Assembly: GCA_009840695.1 (NCBI GenBank)
Contig: VXNG01000021.1
Location: forward strand, 1 to 12,455
Direction of reading: 5' to 3'
Length of the DNA stretch: 12,455 nt
From: Acidimicrobiaceae bacterium
GTDB lineage: Bacteria > Actinomycetota > Acidimicrobiia > Acidimicrobiales > Aldehydirespiratoraceae
The position numbers were made by a program, and so were the translations under genes. The notes beneath the pieces are model-generated. The model was not told the DNA's origin, did not search any database, and saw only the letters and a list, made by a program, of their open reading frames with translations. Below are positions 1 to 6,514 of this stretch, piece after piece; positions within the stretch are counted from its first letter, which is position 1, and each line of letters begins with the position of its first letter.

Positions 1-1
1 G

Positions 2-16
2 GTGGCGACGGGCTGA
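2..16 (+). CDS. C-terminal tail (VATG*) of an upstream gene, partial
   Basis: Five codons, ending in TGA at 14-16, enter from the left edge. The same codons occur at 6569-6583, where they end an in-frame stretch RFDPLGKPAARSLARRVATG. I infer that the intact form of this gene lies immediately left of the window, just upstream of the kinase promoter. The product cannot be identified from so few residues. Confidence 0.35.
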   Translation: MATG

Positions 17-39
17 GGCCCACCCCCGTCCCTCGCGCC

Positions 40-63
40 TACTGTCTTGGGCGGACAGGGAGG
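40..63 (+). promoter_or_regulatory. Duplicated kinase promoter -10 and Shine-Dalgarno, now orphaned
   Basis: TACTGT at 40-45 and AGGGAGG at 57-63 match the elements in front of the intact kinase gene (6607-6612 and 6624-6630). The segment differs from the intact copy at one base (56). Downstream there is no functional kinase. If still active, this promoter would fire into the 3' end of the SDR gene on the opposite strand and give antisense RNA. Confidence 0.5.
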
Positions 64-76
64 CCTCTTTGATCTA

Positions 77-211
77 GTGCTCGATGTGGTGGGTGTCGGC
101 CACGTCATCATGGACGTGATCGCCGGCCACATATCTCACGTCAGCGTGAACCCGCCGTCGAGGACCAGGTTCTGTCCGGTGACCCAGGAGGCTTCATCCG
201 ATGCGAGGTAG
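77..211 (+). pseudogene. Truncated 5' remnant of the PfkB-family kinase gene
   Basis: Reading from GTG at 77 gives VLDVVGVGHVIMDVIA, which matches VLDVVGVGNAIVDVIA at the start of the intact kinase (6635-7627). The initiating TTG of the intact gene corresponds here to TTT at 68-70, so the start is lost. The Asn of the conserved VGNAIVD motif is His. After codon 16 (position 124) homology ends, and the frame runs antisense through the SDR end to TAG at 209-211. This is a gene fragment with no plausible function. It marks one side of the insertion junction. Confidence 0.8.
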
Positions 212-894
212 AGCACGGCGTGAGCGACATCCTCGGGCGTACCGATCCGACCGAGCGGGTATGCCTGTGCGTAGGCGTCGGCGTAGTCGTCGAAGTCCTC
301 CCGACCCTCATAGAGCATGTCTGTCTGAACGTCTGCGGGTGACACCGTGTTCACGCGAATCCCGGCTCCAGCGAACTCGCTGGCCAGGTTGCGGGCGAGG
401 CTGTTGATCCCGCCCTTGGTCGCAGAATAGACCGCGATCCCCGGGATACCTACGATCGACAAGACCGAGGACACGGCGACGATCGCGCCCCCACCGTGGT
501 CGACCATGTAGGACGTCGCGTGCTTCGCGACCCAGAGGAAACCCTTCAGGTTGATGCCAAGCTGGAGATCGACGTCCTCGTCAGAGAGGTCAGCGATGAC
601 CTGGTTGCGACGTGCTATGCCCGCACAGTGGACCACGATGTCCAACCTGCCGTGAGCCGCCACTGCGGCGTCGATCATCGCGCGGGCCGACTTGTCCACG
701 CTCACGTCCCCTCGGACCGCTTCGGCCGTTCCGCCGATCTGGTGGATGAGACCCACCGTCTCGAGCAACGGACCCTCACGTCGGCCCGCAACGGAAACCG
801 CCGCCCCCTCGCTTGCGAACATCACCGCAGCCGCGCGACCGATACCGGTCCCACCGCCGGTGATTAGAGCTGTCTTGCCCGCCAGCCGTTTCAT
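136..894 (-). CDS. SDR-family NAD(P)-dependent oxidoreductase
   Basis: This is a 252-residue classical short-chain dehydrogenase, the usual family length. It has the Rossmann motif TGGGTGIG at residues 12-19, HCAGIA (the NAG-motif equivalent) at 89-94, structural Asn115, catalytic Ser142/Ser143, and Tyr156-x3-Lys160 in YSATK. The GRR after the second strand (residues 37-39) suggests NADP(H) preference. The start at 894 is chosen because GGAGGTGG (complement of 898-905) precedes it and the fold begins at once; the frame stays open to 1023 without another good site. It is divergent from the P450 gene. I infer oxidation of an alcohol or reduction of a ketone made by the neighbouring oxygenases. 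The substrate is unknown. Confidence 0.92.
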   Translation of the reverse strand: MKRLAGKTALITGGGTGIGRAAAVMFASEGAAVSVAGRREGPLLETVGLIHQIGGTAEAVRGDVSVDKSARAMIDAAVAAHGRLDIVVHCAGIARRNQVIADLSDEDVDLQLGINLKGFLWVAKHATSYMVDHGGGAIVAVSSVLSIVGIPGIAVYSATKGGINSLARNLASEFAGAGIRVNTVSPADVQTDMLYEGREDFDDYADAYAQAYPLGRIGTPEDVAHAVLYLASDEASWVTGQNLVLDGGFTLT

Positions 895-971
895 GGTCCA
901 CCTCCATCGGTCACGACTGGGACGCGCCGCCGCCCGCCCCGAGTCTGAATTCACACCTTGCGCTCGCGGAG

Positions 972-988
972 TTTTACTCTGATCAAAA
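972..988 (-). promoter_or_regulatory. Operator-like box 1 in the SDR/P450 divergent promoter region
   Basis: Read on the minus strand this is TTTTGATCAGAGTAAAA. It matches TTTTGATAAGACTAAAA at 3008-3024 at 15 of 17 positions, and the preceding A is also shared. Both fit the dyad TTTTnnTnnnAnnAAAA. It overlaps TTTACT (973-978), a possible P450 -10 box 17 nt after TTCACA (950-955). On the other strand it lies just beyond TTGCAC (complement of 1011-1016) and TAGATT (complement of 987-992), a possible SDR promoter. The likely binder is the cassette's XRE-cupin regulator. That is inference. Confidence 0.55.
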
Positions 989-993
989 TCTAT

Positions 994-1010
994 GGGATCC
1001 TTCAGATCCC
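994..1010. repeat. Inverted repeat GGGATC-5-GATCCC in the P450 leader
   Basis: Perfect 6-bp arms at 994-999 and 1005-1010 are separated by CTTCA. The repeat lies between operator-like box 1 and the P450 start candidates. It could be a second protein-binding site or an mRNA hairpin near the ribosome entry region. Confidence 0.4.
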
Positions 1011-1043
1011 GTGCAAACCGCAATGAGAGAGGGTGATGACAGG

Positions 1044-2264
1044 GTGATAAGGAGCACAGCGAGGCCCTCGGACTTCGTCAGGGACCCCAAGTTCCACTCA
1101 GCCGAGACACCACCGTTCCGGGATGAGAGCGGTTGCTACCACTTCTTCAGCTACTCGCATGTGATTGAGGTCCTGGCCAACCGCGATCAGGCGCTCTCGC
1201 GTCGCCCCCCATGGCTGGTCGGCGGTCACATGACCTACGGCTTTATGTGGACGTTCGAACCATTCTCCGTGAATGGCGAGGAGGTCCGCCACGACATCCT
1301 CCGCAAGACGGTCGAGCCGTGGTTCAGGCTCCGGTCGGTCAAGACCATGACGCCGGTCGTACAGCAGATCACAATCGACCTCATAAACGAGGTCGTGTCC
1401 AGAGGGACCGGCCGCGTGAATGCCGCGACGGACCTTTCGTCCAGACTCTCGATGCGAGTGATTTGTGCATTGACCGGCATCGACGTTGATCAGGAGGGAT
1501 GGATGCGGGAGAGACTCAATGAGTTCACCAGCGCCTCATACTCCGACCTGCCGCCCCAATTCGATCTGCAGGCGTATTTCTGGAAGCTGGTGGCCAAGCG
1601 GCTCTTGCGCCCCGGTGACGAGTTGCTTGACGTCATCGTCACCGCTTGGCGGCAGGGAGAGATCACCGACGAGGAGCTGATCGGTTTCATCTTCGGCTTC
1701 ATCGCCGCAGGAACGGACACTACGGGTGCCAGCTTGGCGAACGCACTGTCCTACCTAGCCGAGTTCGACTATCTGGACTACACGCGCCGCGTCCTGAACG
1801 ACGATGAAGCCGTCAAGACGATCGTCGAAGAGATCATCCGGTTCGGAACGCCGTTCCCTCAAGAGACTCAGCACGTCTTGAAGGACACTCATGTGGGCGG
1901 CGTCGCCATCCCCGCAGGGAGCATGGTCACGATCTGGTTCGCGGCGGCGAACCGGGACGAGGCAGTGAATGGGGGCGAGGCGCAATCTGATCCGAACGTG
2001 TTCGATCCCGCCCGCTCACCGAATCGCCACCTCGGCTTCGGCTGGGGCGTGCATCACTGTCTGGGCGCCAATCTGGCCCGACTCGAGACGGCAACGCTGC
2101 TCAGAGAAGCGTTGACGCGCCTGCCCGGCCTGCAAATGGACCCGTCCATGCCCTTTGTTCGCAAGCCTGGCATTGTCGACATGGTGACCGATGCACACTT
2201 CACCTACGACCAGGACGAGGCTGAGAAGATCATGCGGGACGGGACGCTAGCCGCCGCTCGTTAG
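1044..2264 (+). CDS. Cytochrome P450, soluble bacterial class I type
   Basis: This is a monooxygenase of about 406 residues with all core P450 motifs. The oxygen-binding I-helix is AGTDTT at residues 222-227, with the Asp225-Thr226 acid/alcohol pair. ExxR is E263-I-I-R266, and the heme loop FGWGVHHCLG carries Cys339 as the iron ligand. There is no membrane anchor, so it is cytosolic and needs a ferredoxin and reductase, neither of which is in the window. GTG at 1044 is preferred because GAGAGGG (1027-1033) lies 10 nt upstream; ATG at 1023 and GTG at 1011 are in-frame alternatives with no clear ribosome site. It converges with the regulator gene, leaving a 10-bp gap. Family motifs identify the enzyme class only, and the substrate is unknown. 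Confidence 0.93.
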   Translation: MIRSTARPSDFVRDPKFHSAETPPFRDESGCYHFFSYSHVIEVLANRDQALSRRPPWLVGGHMTYGFMWTFEPFSVNGEEVRHDILRKTVEPWFRLRSVKTMTPVVQQITIDLINEVVSRGTGRVNAATDLSSRLSMRVICALTGIDVDQEGWMRERLNEFTSASYSDLPPQFDLQAYFWKLVAKRLLRPGDELLDVIVTAWRQGEITDEELIGFIFGFIAAGTDTTGASLANALSYLAEFDYLDYTRRVLNDDEAVKTIVEEIIRFGTPFPQETQHVLKDTHVGGVAIPAGSMVTIWFAAANRDEAVNGGEAQSDPNVFDPARSPNRHLGFGWGVHHCLGANLARLETATLLREALTRLPGLQMDPSMPFVRKPGIVDMVTDAHFTYDQDEAEKIMRDGTLAAAR

Positions 2265-2274
2265 CAGGTCCTGT

Positions 2275-2883
2275 TCAGTTGGGCGTGCGCCGAGCTGGCG
2301 AGAATTCAACGATCAGGAACTTGGGAATCTCGTCGCCGACGCGGCGATACCGGTGGGGAACCTCACCGTCGAACGAAATCGAGTCACCCGGGCCGAGCAC
2401 TACGTAGTCGTCTCCGACCTGCAGGCCGACGCTTCCCGAGATGACATAGACGAACTCGTCGGTTGGGTGCTCCCAGAAGTCGAGGAACATTCGGGGAGCG
2501 CCGGTGACCTCGGTCACGCGCATGGGCTCGCGTGCCGACGCTAGGACCCGGCTGACGCCGCTGTCGGTCGCGTCGTGTGAGTTGGCTACCCGTGGACCCG
2601 AACTGGCCTCCACCCGAAGAGCCTGGCTGGGAGCCTTGGCCATCATGAGCTCCGGTGCAGTGGTACCCAGCGCGGTGGCGATCTTGTGCAGCGAGATCAT
2701 GCTCGGCGCGGCGAGGCCGCGCTCGATCTGGCTCAGGAACGAGTAGGAGATTCCGGCCTCAAAGGCCAGCGCCTTCAGCGTCTGGTCGCGTGCCGTGCGC
2801 CGGGCACGGATCTCTGCGCCTAGGCGGAGGTGCAACTGATCGCGTTCTTCGGTCGCGCTGGCTAGAACGGGTCTTGATCCCAT
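2275..2883 (-). CDS. XRE-family transcriptional regulator with C-terminal cupin domain
   Basis: The protein has 202 residues in two domains. An XRE/Cro-like helix-turn-helix spans about 20-76, with the recognition region KALAFEAGISYSFLSQIERG at 37-56. A cupin_2 barrel spans about 130-196, with possible metal ligands His139, Glu143 and His177 and the conserved GPGDSISFDGEVPH stretch. In this family the cupin senses a small molecule and changes DNA binding. AAGGA lies 5-6 nt before the ATG. A weak promoter, TTGGAC-15-TATCCT (complement of 2910-2936), points to it. It is divergent from the oxygenase-transporter genes. A shared 17-bp box in both cassette promoter regions makes it the likely controller of the set. 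The ligand is probably the imported compound or a product of it, which is inference. Confidence 0.9.
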   Translation of the reverse strand: MGSRPVLASATEERDQLHLRLGAEIRARRTARDQTLKALAFEAGISYSFLSQIERGLAAPSMISLHKIATALGTTAPELMMAKAPSQALRVEASSGPRVANSHDATDSGVSRVLASAREPMRVTEVTGAPRMFLDFWEHPTDEFVYVISGSVGLQVGDDYVVLGPGDSISFDGEVPHRYRRVGDEIPKFLIVEFSPARRTPN

Positions 2884-2989
2884 CAGAATCCTTCGTAATG
2901 TCCGGGCAAAGGATACGTGGCGCGCCGATCGTCCAACGACCTGCAGAAGAGTCTGGGCCGATCAAGGCTGTTGAGGACTCGCCACGATG

Positions 2990-3017
2990 TTGACAGTAGC
3001 AGGCGTATTTTGATAAG
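2990..3017 (+). promoter_or_regulatory. Promoter of the oxygenase-transporter genes
   Basis: TTGACA at 2990-2995 is a perfect -35 hexamer. GATAAG at 3012-3017, after a 16-nt spacer, is a 4/6 match to the -10 consensus. The oxygenase GTG start is at 3048, with AGGAG at 3035-3039. The -10 is buried in operator-like box 2, so a bound regulator would block RNA polymerase. Confidence 0.6.
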
Positions 3018-3024
3018 ACTAAAA
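3008..3024 (+). promoter_or_regulatory. Operator-like box 2 over the oxygenase promoter
   Basis: TTTTGATAAGACTAAAA matches box 1 (972-988, minus strand) at 15/17 and fits the dyad TTTTnnTnnnAnnAAAA. It covers the -10 hexamer of the oxygenase promoter, a typical repressor position. A shorter echo, ATTTGATAGGA, follows at about 3029. The site lies beside the XRE-cupin gene, the obvious candidate binder. Confidence 0.6.
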
Positions 3025-3047
3025 GCGCATTTGATAGGAGCACAATC

Positions 3048-4037
3048 GTGAGCGACACTCTCGAGGTCCCCGTGATCGACATAGGGCCGTTCGCTGCCGG
3101 TGGTCCCGCGGCAGACGCAGTCGTCCAGCAGATTCGAGCCGCGTGCGAAGAGCACGGATTCATCGTGATCAGCGGGCACGGCGTTCCACCCGAGGTGAAC
3201 CAGAACCTCGATGTTGCCGCCCGGGACTTCTTCGATAGCCCCGCCGCGGAGAAGCTCGCCTTTGCGCCCCCGAACATTCGTGTGTTCCGCGGCTACTGGG
3301 GAGTTGGCTCGATGTCGACGGCCGGGAGTCTGGGCATCGAGACCCCACCGGACCTGCTTGAGTTCCTCTCCTTCGGACCTGAACTGTCGGGCGACCAACG
3401 CAAGCGGTATGCCGCTGCGGGAGTTGACCATGTGGACAGCTTCTTCGCCGAGAACATCTGGCCCCGGACGCCGGGGCTCAGGGATGCGGTTGAGCGATAC
3501 CTGAAGGAGACCTCGGCCCTCGCCCATAGCCTGCTCCGCGTCTTCGCGACCGCGCTCGGCCTCGAGCCGGGGTGGTTCGACGACAAGTTCGATCTCCCCT
3601 GCTCGACGATGGTCATCAACCACTACCCGTCGACGGTCCTTGAACCTCCCGCCGGGCAGTTTCGCCGCGGCGAGCACACCGACTACGGCGCGTTCACGAT
3701 TCTGTACTCCGACGGGGAGTCCGGCCTCGAGGTCAAGACAAGGGACGGCGTCTGGCGCGCCGTGCCCTGTGTGCGGAACGCATACGTCGTCAATATCGGC
3801 GACCTCCTAGCGGCGTGGACGAACCACCGGTGGCGTTCGAGTCTTCACCGTGTGGTGTTCCCGGAGGATCCGGGCGTGTCCCGCCTGACCTCTCCGCTCT
3901 TCTTCAACCCGAGCATCGACGCCGTCATCGCCTGCGTCCCGACGTGTGTAGGCCCTGATGGAGAGTGTCTCGATCCTGTTGCGGCCGGCGAGTGGATCGC
4001 GGCCAAGATCGCAGCGACCACGCGAGAGACCGTATGA
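3048..4037 (+). CDS. 2-oxoglutarate/Fe(II)-dependent oxygenase, isopenicillin N synthase-like
   Basis: The protein has 329 residues, the normal length for this family. The N-terminal DIOX_N-type domain begins at VPVIDIGPF (about 7-15). The catalytic jelly roll carries the iron-binding facial triad His210-x-Asp212 (GEHTDYG) and His267 (SSLHRVV). Arg279 in RLTSPLFF is the expected 2-oxoglutarate anchor, with Thr281 in place of the common Ser. Members couple 2-oxoglutarate decarboxylation to hydroxylation, desaturation or ring formation. The GTG start is supported by AGGAG at 3035-3039. It is the first gene of a likely operon with the substrate-binding protein, whose start is 28 bp after this stop. 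I infer that it acts in the cytosol on the imported compound. Confidence 0.92.
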   Translation: MSDTLEVPVIDIGPFAAGGPAADAVVQQIRAACEEHGFIVISGHGVPPEVNQNLDVAARDFFDSPAAEKLAFAPPNIRVFRGYWGVGSMSTAGSLGIETPPDLLEFLSFGPELSGDQRKRYAAAGVDHVDSFFAENIWPRTPGLRDAVERYLKETSALAHSLLRVFATALGLEPGWFDDKFDLPCSTMVINHYPSTVLEPPAGQFRRGEHTDYGAFTILYSDGESGLEVKTRDGVWRAVPCVRNAYVVNIGDLLAAWTNHRWRSSLHRVVFPEDPGVSRLTSPLFFNPSIDAVIACVPTCVGPDGECLDPVAAGEWIAAKIAATTRETV

Positions 4038-4065
4038 CCAAGACCCTTTCAACCCGGAGGAGACA

Positions 4066-5379
4066 ATGAAGTATTCACCTCGAGCAACGATCTGGAGGAT
4101 GTTGGCGCTGTTGCTGGCATTCGTGCTGGTAGCCGCAGCCTGTGGCGACGACGACGAGGAGGCGGCGCCCCAGGCACCAGCTGAGGAACCGGCCGAGGAA
4201 CCGGCGGAGGAGCCCATGGAGGAACCGGCCGAGGAACCGGCGGAGGAGCCCATGGAGGAACCGGCCGAGGAACCGGCGGAGGAACCCATGGAGGAGCCCG
4301 CCGAGGAACCGGCGGAGGAACCCATGGAGGAGCCCGCCGAAGACATGCCGGTCGACCTCGCGTCAGTGTGTCCGAATCCCGTCGTCATACAGACGGACTG
4401 GTTCCCCCAGGCCACACACGGCCTCTGGTACCAGCTCATCGACCACGCCAACGCGGCCGTGGACACCAACTCCGCTTCCTACAGCGGTCCCGCGGTGGCC
4501 GACCCGAACCTGACCATCGAGATCCGGGGTGGAGGGCCGCTCACCGGCTTCCAACAGGAGTATTCGCTCCTTCATGCCGACCGCGACATCCTCCTGGCGA
4601 CCACGAACCTCGATGCAGTCATCTCGGCGTCGGCCGCGTTCCCGACTGTCGGCGTGTTCGTCCCCTACGACAAGCACCCGCAGAACTTCATGTGGGACCC
4701 GGCGACACATGACATCTCGACCATCGAGGACATCAGGGACTCCGGCGCCACCGTCCTGGTCTCCTCGAACGCCGTGTATGCCGAGGCGCTGGGCGCGATC
4801 GGAAAGCTCGATCCCGGCCAGATCGACTACTCCTGGGACTTCTCACCGGCCCGCTTCGTCGGCGAGGGAGGAGCGATCGTACAGCAGGGGTTTGCCACCA
4901 ACTCCGAGTACCAGTACGAGAACTCAATCGAGCAGTGGGGCCGGGAAGTCTCAACCATGCTGGTCCATGACGCCGGGTACCCGAACTACCGGACTGTGCA
5001 GGTCCACCCGGACAGCGTGACCGAGGCGGCTGACTGTCTGTCGCTGTTCGTGCCGCTCGTCCAGCAGGCGGTCGTCGACTTTCTCGCCAATCCCGGCCCA
5101 GCGCTCCGGATCACGGAGCACCTCTCGGCTGAGTACTCCTCCCCCGTCCCGCTGTCGCCTGAAGAGAACGAATATGCCACCAGCCAGATGACCGCAGTCA
5201 ACCTGGTCGGCAACGGCGCCAACGATGTGCTCGGGGACTACGAAGAGGACCGGGTCCAAGCGATGATCGACATCACGGTCCCGATCTTTCTGGGACAGGG
5301 ATCAGACACCGTCAACCCCGATGTCACTGCCGGTGATCTCTATACGAACCAGTTCATCGACGACAGCATCGGACTGTGA
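4066..5379 (+). CDS. ABC transporter substrate-binding lipoprotein, NMT1/THI5 (NitT/TauT) type
   Basis: The protein has 437 residues. A basic N-terminus and hydrophobic stretch end in VAAAC with Cys26 as the lipidated residue, so it is anchored outside the membrane. An acidic EEP/EEPM linker (about 39-91) separates the anchor from the binding domain. That domain opens with VVIQTDWFPQATHG, typical of NMT1/THI5-like proteins that bind pyrimidine precursors, nitrate, sulfonates or similar small solutes. The ATG at 4066 is chosen over in-frame codons from 3958 because GGAGGAGA (4056-4063) precedes it and the signal peptide starts there. It follows the oxygenase and precedes the permease, with a long structured gap before the latter. 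The ligand is unknown. Confidence 0.9.
   Translation: MKYSPRATIWRMLALLLAFVLVAAACGDDDEEAAPQAPAEEPAEEPAEEPMEEPAEEPAEEPMEEPAEEPAEEPMEEPAEEPAEEPMEEPAEDMPVDLASVCPNPVVIQTDWFPQATHGLWYQLIDHANAAVDTNSASYSGPAVADPNLTIEIRGGGPLTGFQQEYSLLHADRDILLATTNLDAVISASAAFPTVGVFVPYDKHPQNFMWDPATHDISTIEDIRDSGATVLVSSNAVYAEALGAIGKLDPGQIDYSWDFSPARFVGEGGAIVQQGFATNSEYQYENSIEQWGREVSTMLVHDAGYPNYRTVQVHPDSVTEAADCLSLFVPLVQQAVVDFLANPGPALRITEHLSAEYSSPVPLSPEENEYATSQMTAVNLVGNGANDVLGDYEEDRVQAMIDITVPIFLGQGSDTVNPDVTAGDLYTNQFIDDSIGL
4183..4338 (+). repeat. 36-bp tandem repeat encoding the EEPAEEPAEEPM linker
   Basis: Four 36-bp units lie at 4183-4218, 4219-4254, 4255-4290 and 4291-4326, followed by a 12-bp partial unit. Each encodes a 12-residue repeat of EEP triplets ending in Met. 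Units 1 and 2 are nearly identical and later units differ mainly by synonymous changes (GAA/GAG, CCG/CCC). The repeat probably changes length by slippage, altering only the spacer between lipid anchor and binding domain. Confidence 0.9.
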
Positions 5380-5391
5380 CACGTCTCGGGA

Positions 5392-5433
5392 TCGAACCAG
5401 CCGACCAGCACTCTCGTCGGTCGGCTGGTTCGA
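5392..5433 (+). terminator. Strong 15-bp hairpin after the substrate-binding protein gene
   Basis: TCGAACCAGCCGACC (5392-5406) pairs perfectly with GGTCGGCTGGTTCGA (5419-5433) around a 12-nt loop. It begins 12 nt after the stop codon. There is no U tract, so it is either a GC-type terminator or an mRNA-stabilising barrier. Either would give more binding protein than permease, as is common for such transporters. Confidence 0.7.
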
Positions 5434-5675
5434 AGCCACAACTGCCCGCGGCCCCTCCATAGAGGCGTTCTACGGTTCCGTCTTCGGAGGGGCCCACATG
5501 CCGCGTCCCGGGCGTGACGCGGGGGCGATGCTCGTCCCAGATTGTGCTACCGTCGAAATGCCAGCGGGGCTGCCCGCCGCCGTCACCTATTGACTGGGAG
5601 GGACTTGGTGCAGTTTGGACTCCCAGCGATGCCGGACTCCCTCATCGTCTAGAGGCGCAGTGCCAGCAGGAGAAG
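5434..5675 (+). other. Structured non-coding gap with two further hairpins
   Basis: No coding signal is seen between the first hairpin and the permease. GGCCCCTCC (5450-5458) pairs with GGAGGGGCC (5486-5494), with a small ACGG/CCGT stem inside its loop. CCGCGTC (5501-5507) pairs with GACGCGG (5516-5522). TACCGT at 5548-5553 is a possible -10 box for a separate permease transcript. The rest is unremarkable, except for a short tRNA-Glu-like string near 5640-5653 that I do not regard as a gene. Confidence 0.5.
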
Positions 5676-6512
5676 ATGCCAGCTGAACGTGACTCCGGAC
5701 AGCCCGGCGGAAGGTGGTTCGGCAAGTTGACCAAGATCCCGCCGATGCGACTGGTCGGTCCAACGTTGACCGCGGGCGCAGCGATCGGGCTGTGGTACCT
5801 CGCCGGAGGGGTTCTCATGTCTGAAGGGCGCAAGTTCCTAGTGCCGCCCCCCCACGAGGTATTCGAGAAGTCCGTCTTCGACTCAGGAATCCGAAGCGAA
5901 CTCGTTGAAGGGTTCCTGATTACCGGCCGAGCCTCGGTCGTCGGCTTGGGCATCGCTATCGCGATCGGCCTGGTGACCGCCGTGCTGATGAGTCAAGCCC
6001 TGTGGATGGAGGACTCGCTGTACCCGTTCGCGGTGCTGCTTCAGACCGTGCCGATACTGGCGATCGTTCCATTGATCGGACTGCTGTTCGGGTTCAACTT
6101 CACAAGCCGGGTCATCGTGACCACGATCATCGCTCTGTTTCCGATCATCACCAACACCCTCTTCGGTCTCAAGAGCCCGGATCGCCACCAGCGCGATCTC
6201 TTTCTTCTTCATGAGGCCTCCCGAATGCAGACACTCCGGAAGCTTCACTTCCCGGCGGCGATACCGGCCGTGTTCGCGGGCTTTCGGATCTCAGCGGGAG
6301 CGTCGGTTATCGGCGCGATCGTGGGGGAGTTCTTCTTCCGCCAAGGAGAGCCGGGCCTCGGGATCCTGCTCGATCAGTACCGGGCCCAGCTGCGCATGAA
6401 CGAGCTCTACGGCGCTATCCTCTACTCCGCGGCGCTCGGTCTGATCATGTTCAGGTTCTTCGGCTGGTTGGGTGGCCGCCTGACGAGGGATTGGATCGAG
6501 ACGGGACACTAG
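5676..6512 (+). CDS. ABC transporter permease, NitT/TauT (SsuC/TauC-like) type
   Basis: This is a 278-residue integral inner-membrane protein with a first membrane segment at about 27-48 and several more hydrophobic helices. The cytoplasmic EAA-type loop runs from about E180 (HEASRMQTLRKLHFPAAIP) to P197 and is the docking site for the ATPase. ATG at 5676 follows AGGAG (5668-5672) at a short 3-nt spacing. The open frame to 5514 upstream has no better start. With the preceding lipoprotein it forms the uptake system. The partner ATPase is missing: the stop is followed at once by the repeat-flanked kinase locus. It may be encoded elsewhere, shared, or lost at the junction. Confidence 0.9.
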   Translation: MPAERDSGQPGGRWFGKLTKIPPMRLVGPTLTAGAAIGLWYLAGGVLMSEGRKFLVPPPHEVFEKSVFDSGIRSELVEGFLITGRASVVGLGIAIAIGLVTAVLMSQALWMEDSLYPFAVLLQTVPILAIVPLIGLLFGFNFTSRVIVTTIIALFPIITNTLFGLKSPDRHQRDLFLLHEASRMQTLRKLHFPAAIPAVFAGFRISAGASVIGAIVGEFFFRQGEPGLGILLDQYRAQLRMNELYGAILYSAALGLIMFRFFGWLGGRLTRDWIETGH

Positions 6513-6514
6513 GG

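Larger units (their letters stand above)
1..124 (+). repeat. Left copy of a long direct repeat (pfkB promoter and 5' end)
   Basis: Positions 1-124 align without gaps to 6568-6691 with 9 mismatches (56, 64, 67, 70, 73, 75, 101, 105, 110), and identity stops abruptly at 125. The first 63 bases differ at one position only. The differences cluster around the start codon and first codons of the kinase. The repeat contains the end of an upstream reading frame (TGA at 14-16), the -10 box, the Shine-Dalgarno sequence and about 16 kinase codons. It may extend left beyond the window edge. It marks the left border of the proposed inserted cassette. Confidence 0.95.
125..6513. mobile_element. Candidate inserted catabolic cassette bounded by direct repeats
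   Basis: This segment lies between the left and right copies of a repeat derived from the kinase promoter. It contains six complete genes for oxidation and uptake with their own regulator and shared operator-like boxes. Its base composition looks less GC-rich than the right half, most clearly in the P450 gene, which uses ATA, AGA and AGG codons. No integrase, transposase or terminal inverted repeat is visible. Integration of a circular DNA by homologous recombination, or a duplication followed by replacement, explains the structure better than transposition. The right boundary is uncertain and is placed just after the permease stop at 6510-6512. Confidence 0.6.

Noticed and set aside
2759..3677. 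Two long minus-strand frames (2759-3277, 2883-3677) across the regulator-oxygenase spacer
   Set aside because: They run antisense through the oxygenase and across its promoter, have no recognisable domain, and conflict with the strongly supported genes.
3807..4469. Minus-strand open frame of 220 codons with a GSSAGSS repeat
   Set aside because: It is the antisense shadow of the 36-bp repeat and of the oxygenase and lipoprotein genes, which have clear motifs, starts and ribosome sites on the plus strand.
5640..5675. tRNA-Glu-like string (ATCGTCTAGAGG) that might mark an attachment site
   Set aside because: Only about 12 bases resemble the 5' part of a tRNA-Glu. No anticodon arm, T arm or acceptor partner follows, and the permease start comes directly after.
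125..6513. Classical transposon or integrative element
   Set aside because: No transposase, integrase, terminal inverted repeats or short target-site duplication is visible. The flanking repeat is a piece of a chromosomal gene, not an element end.
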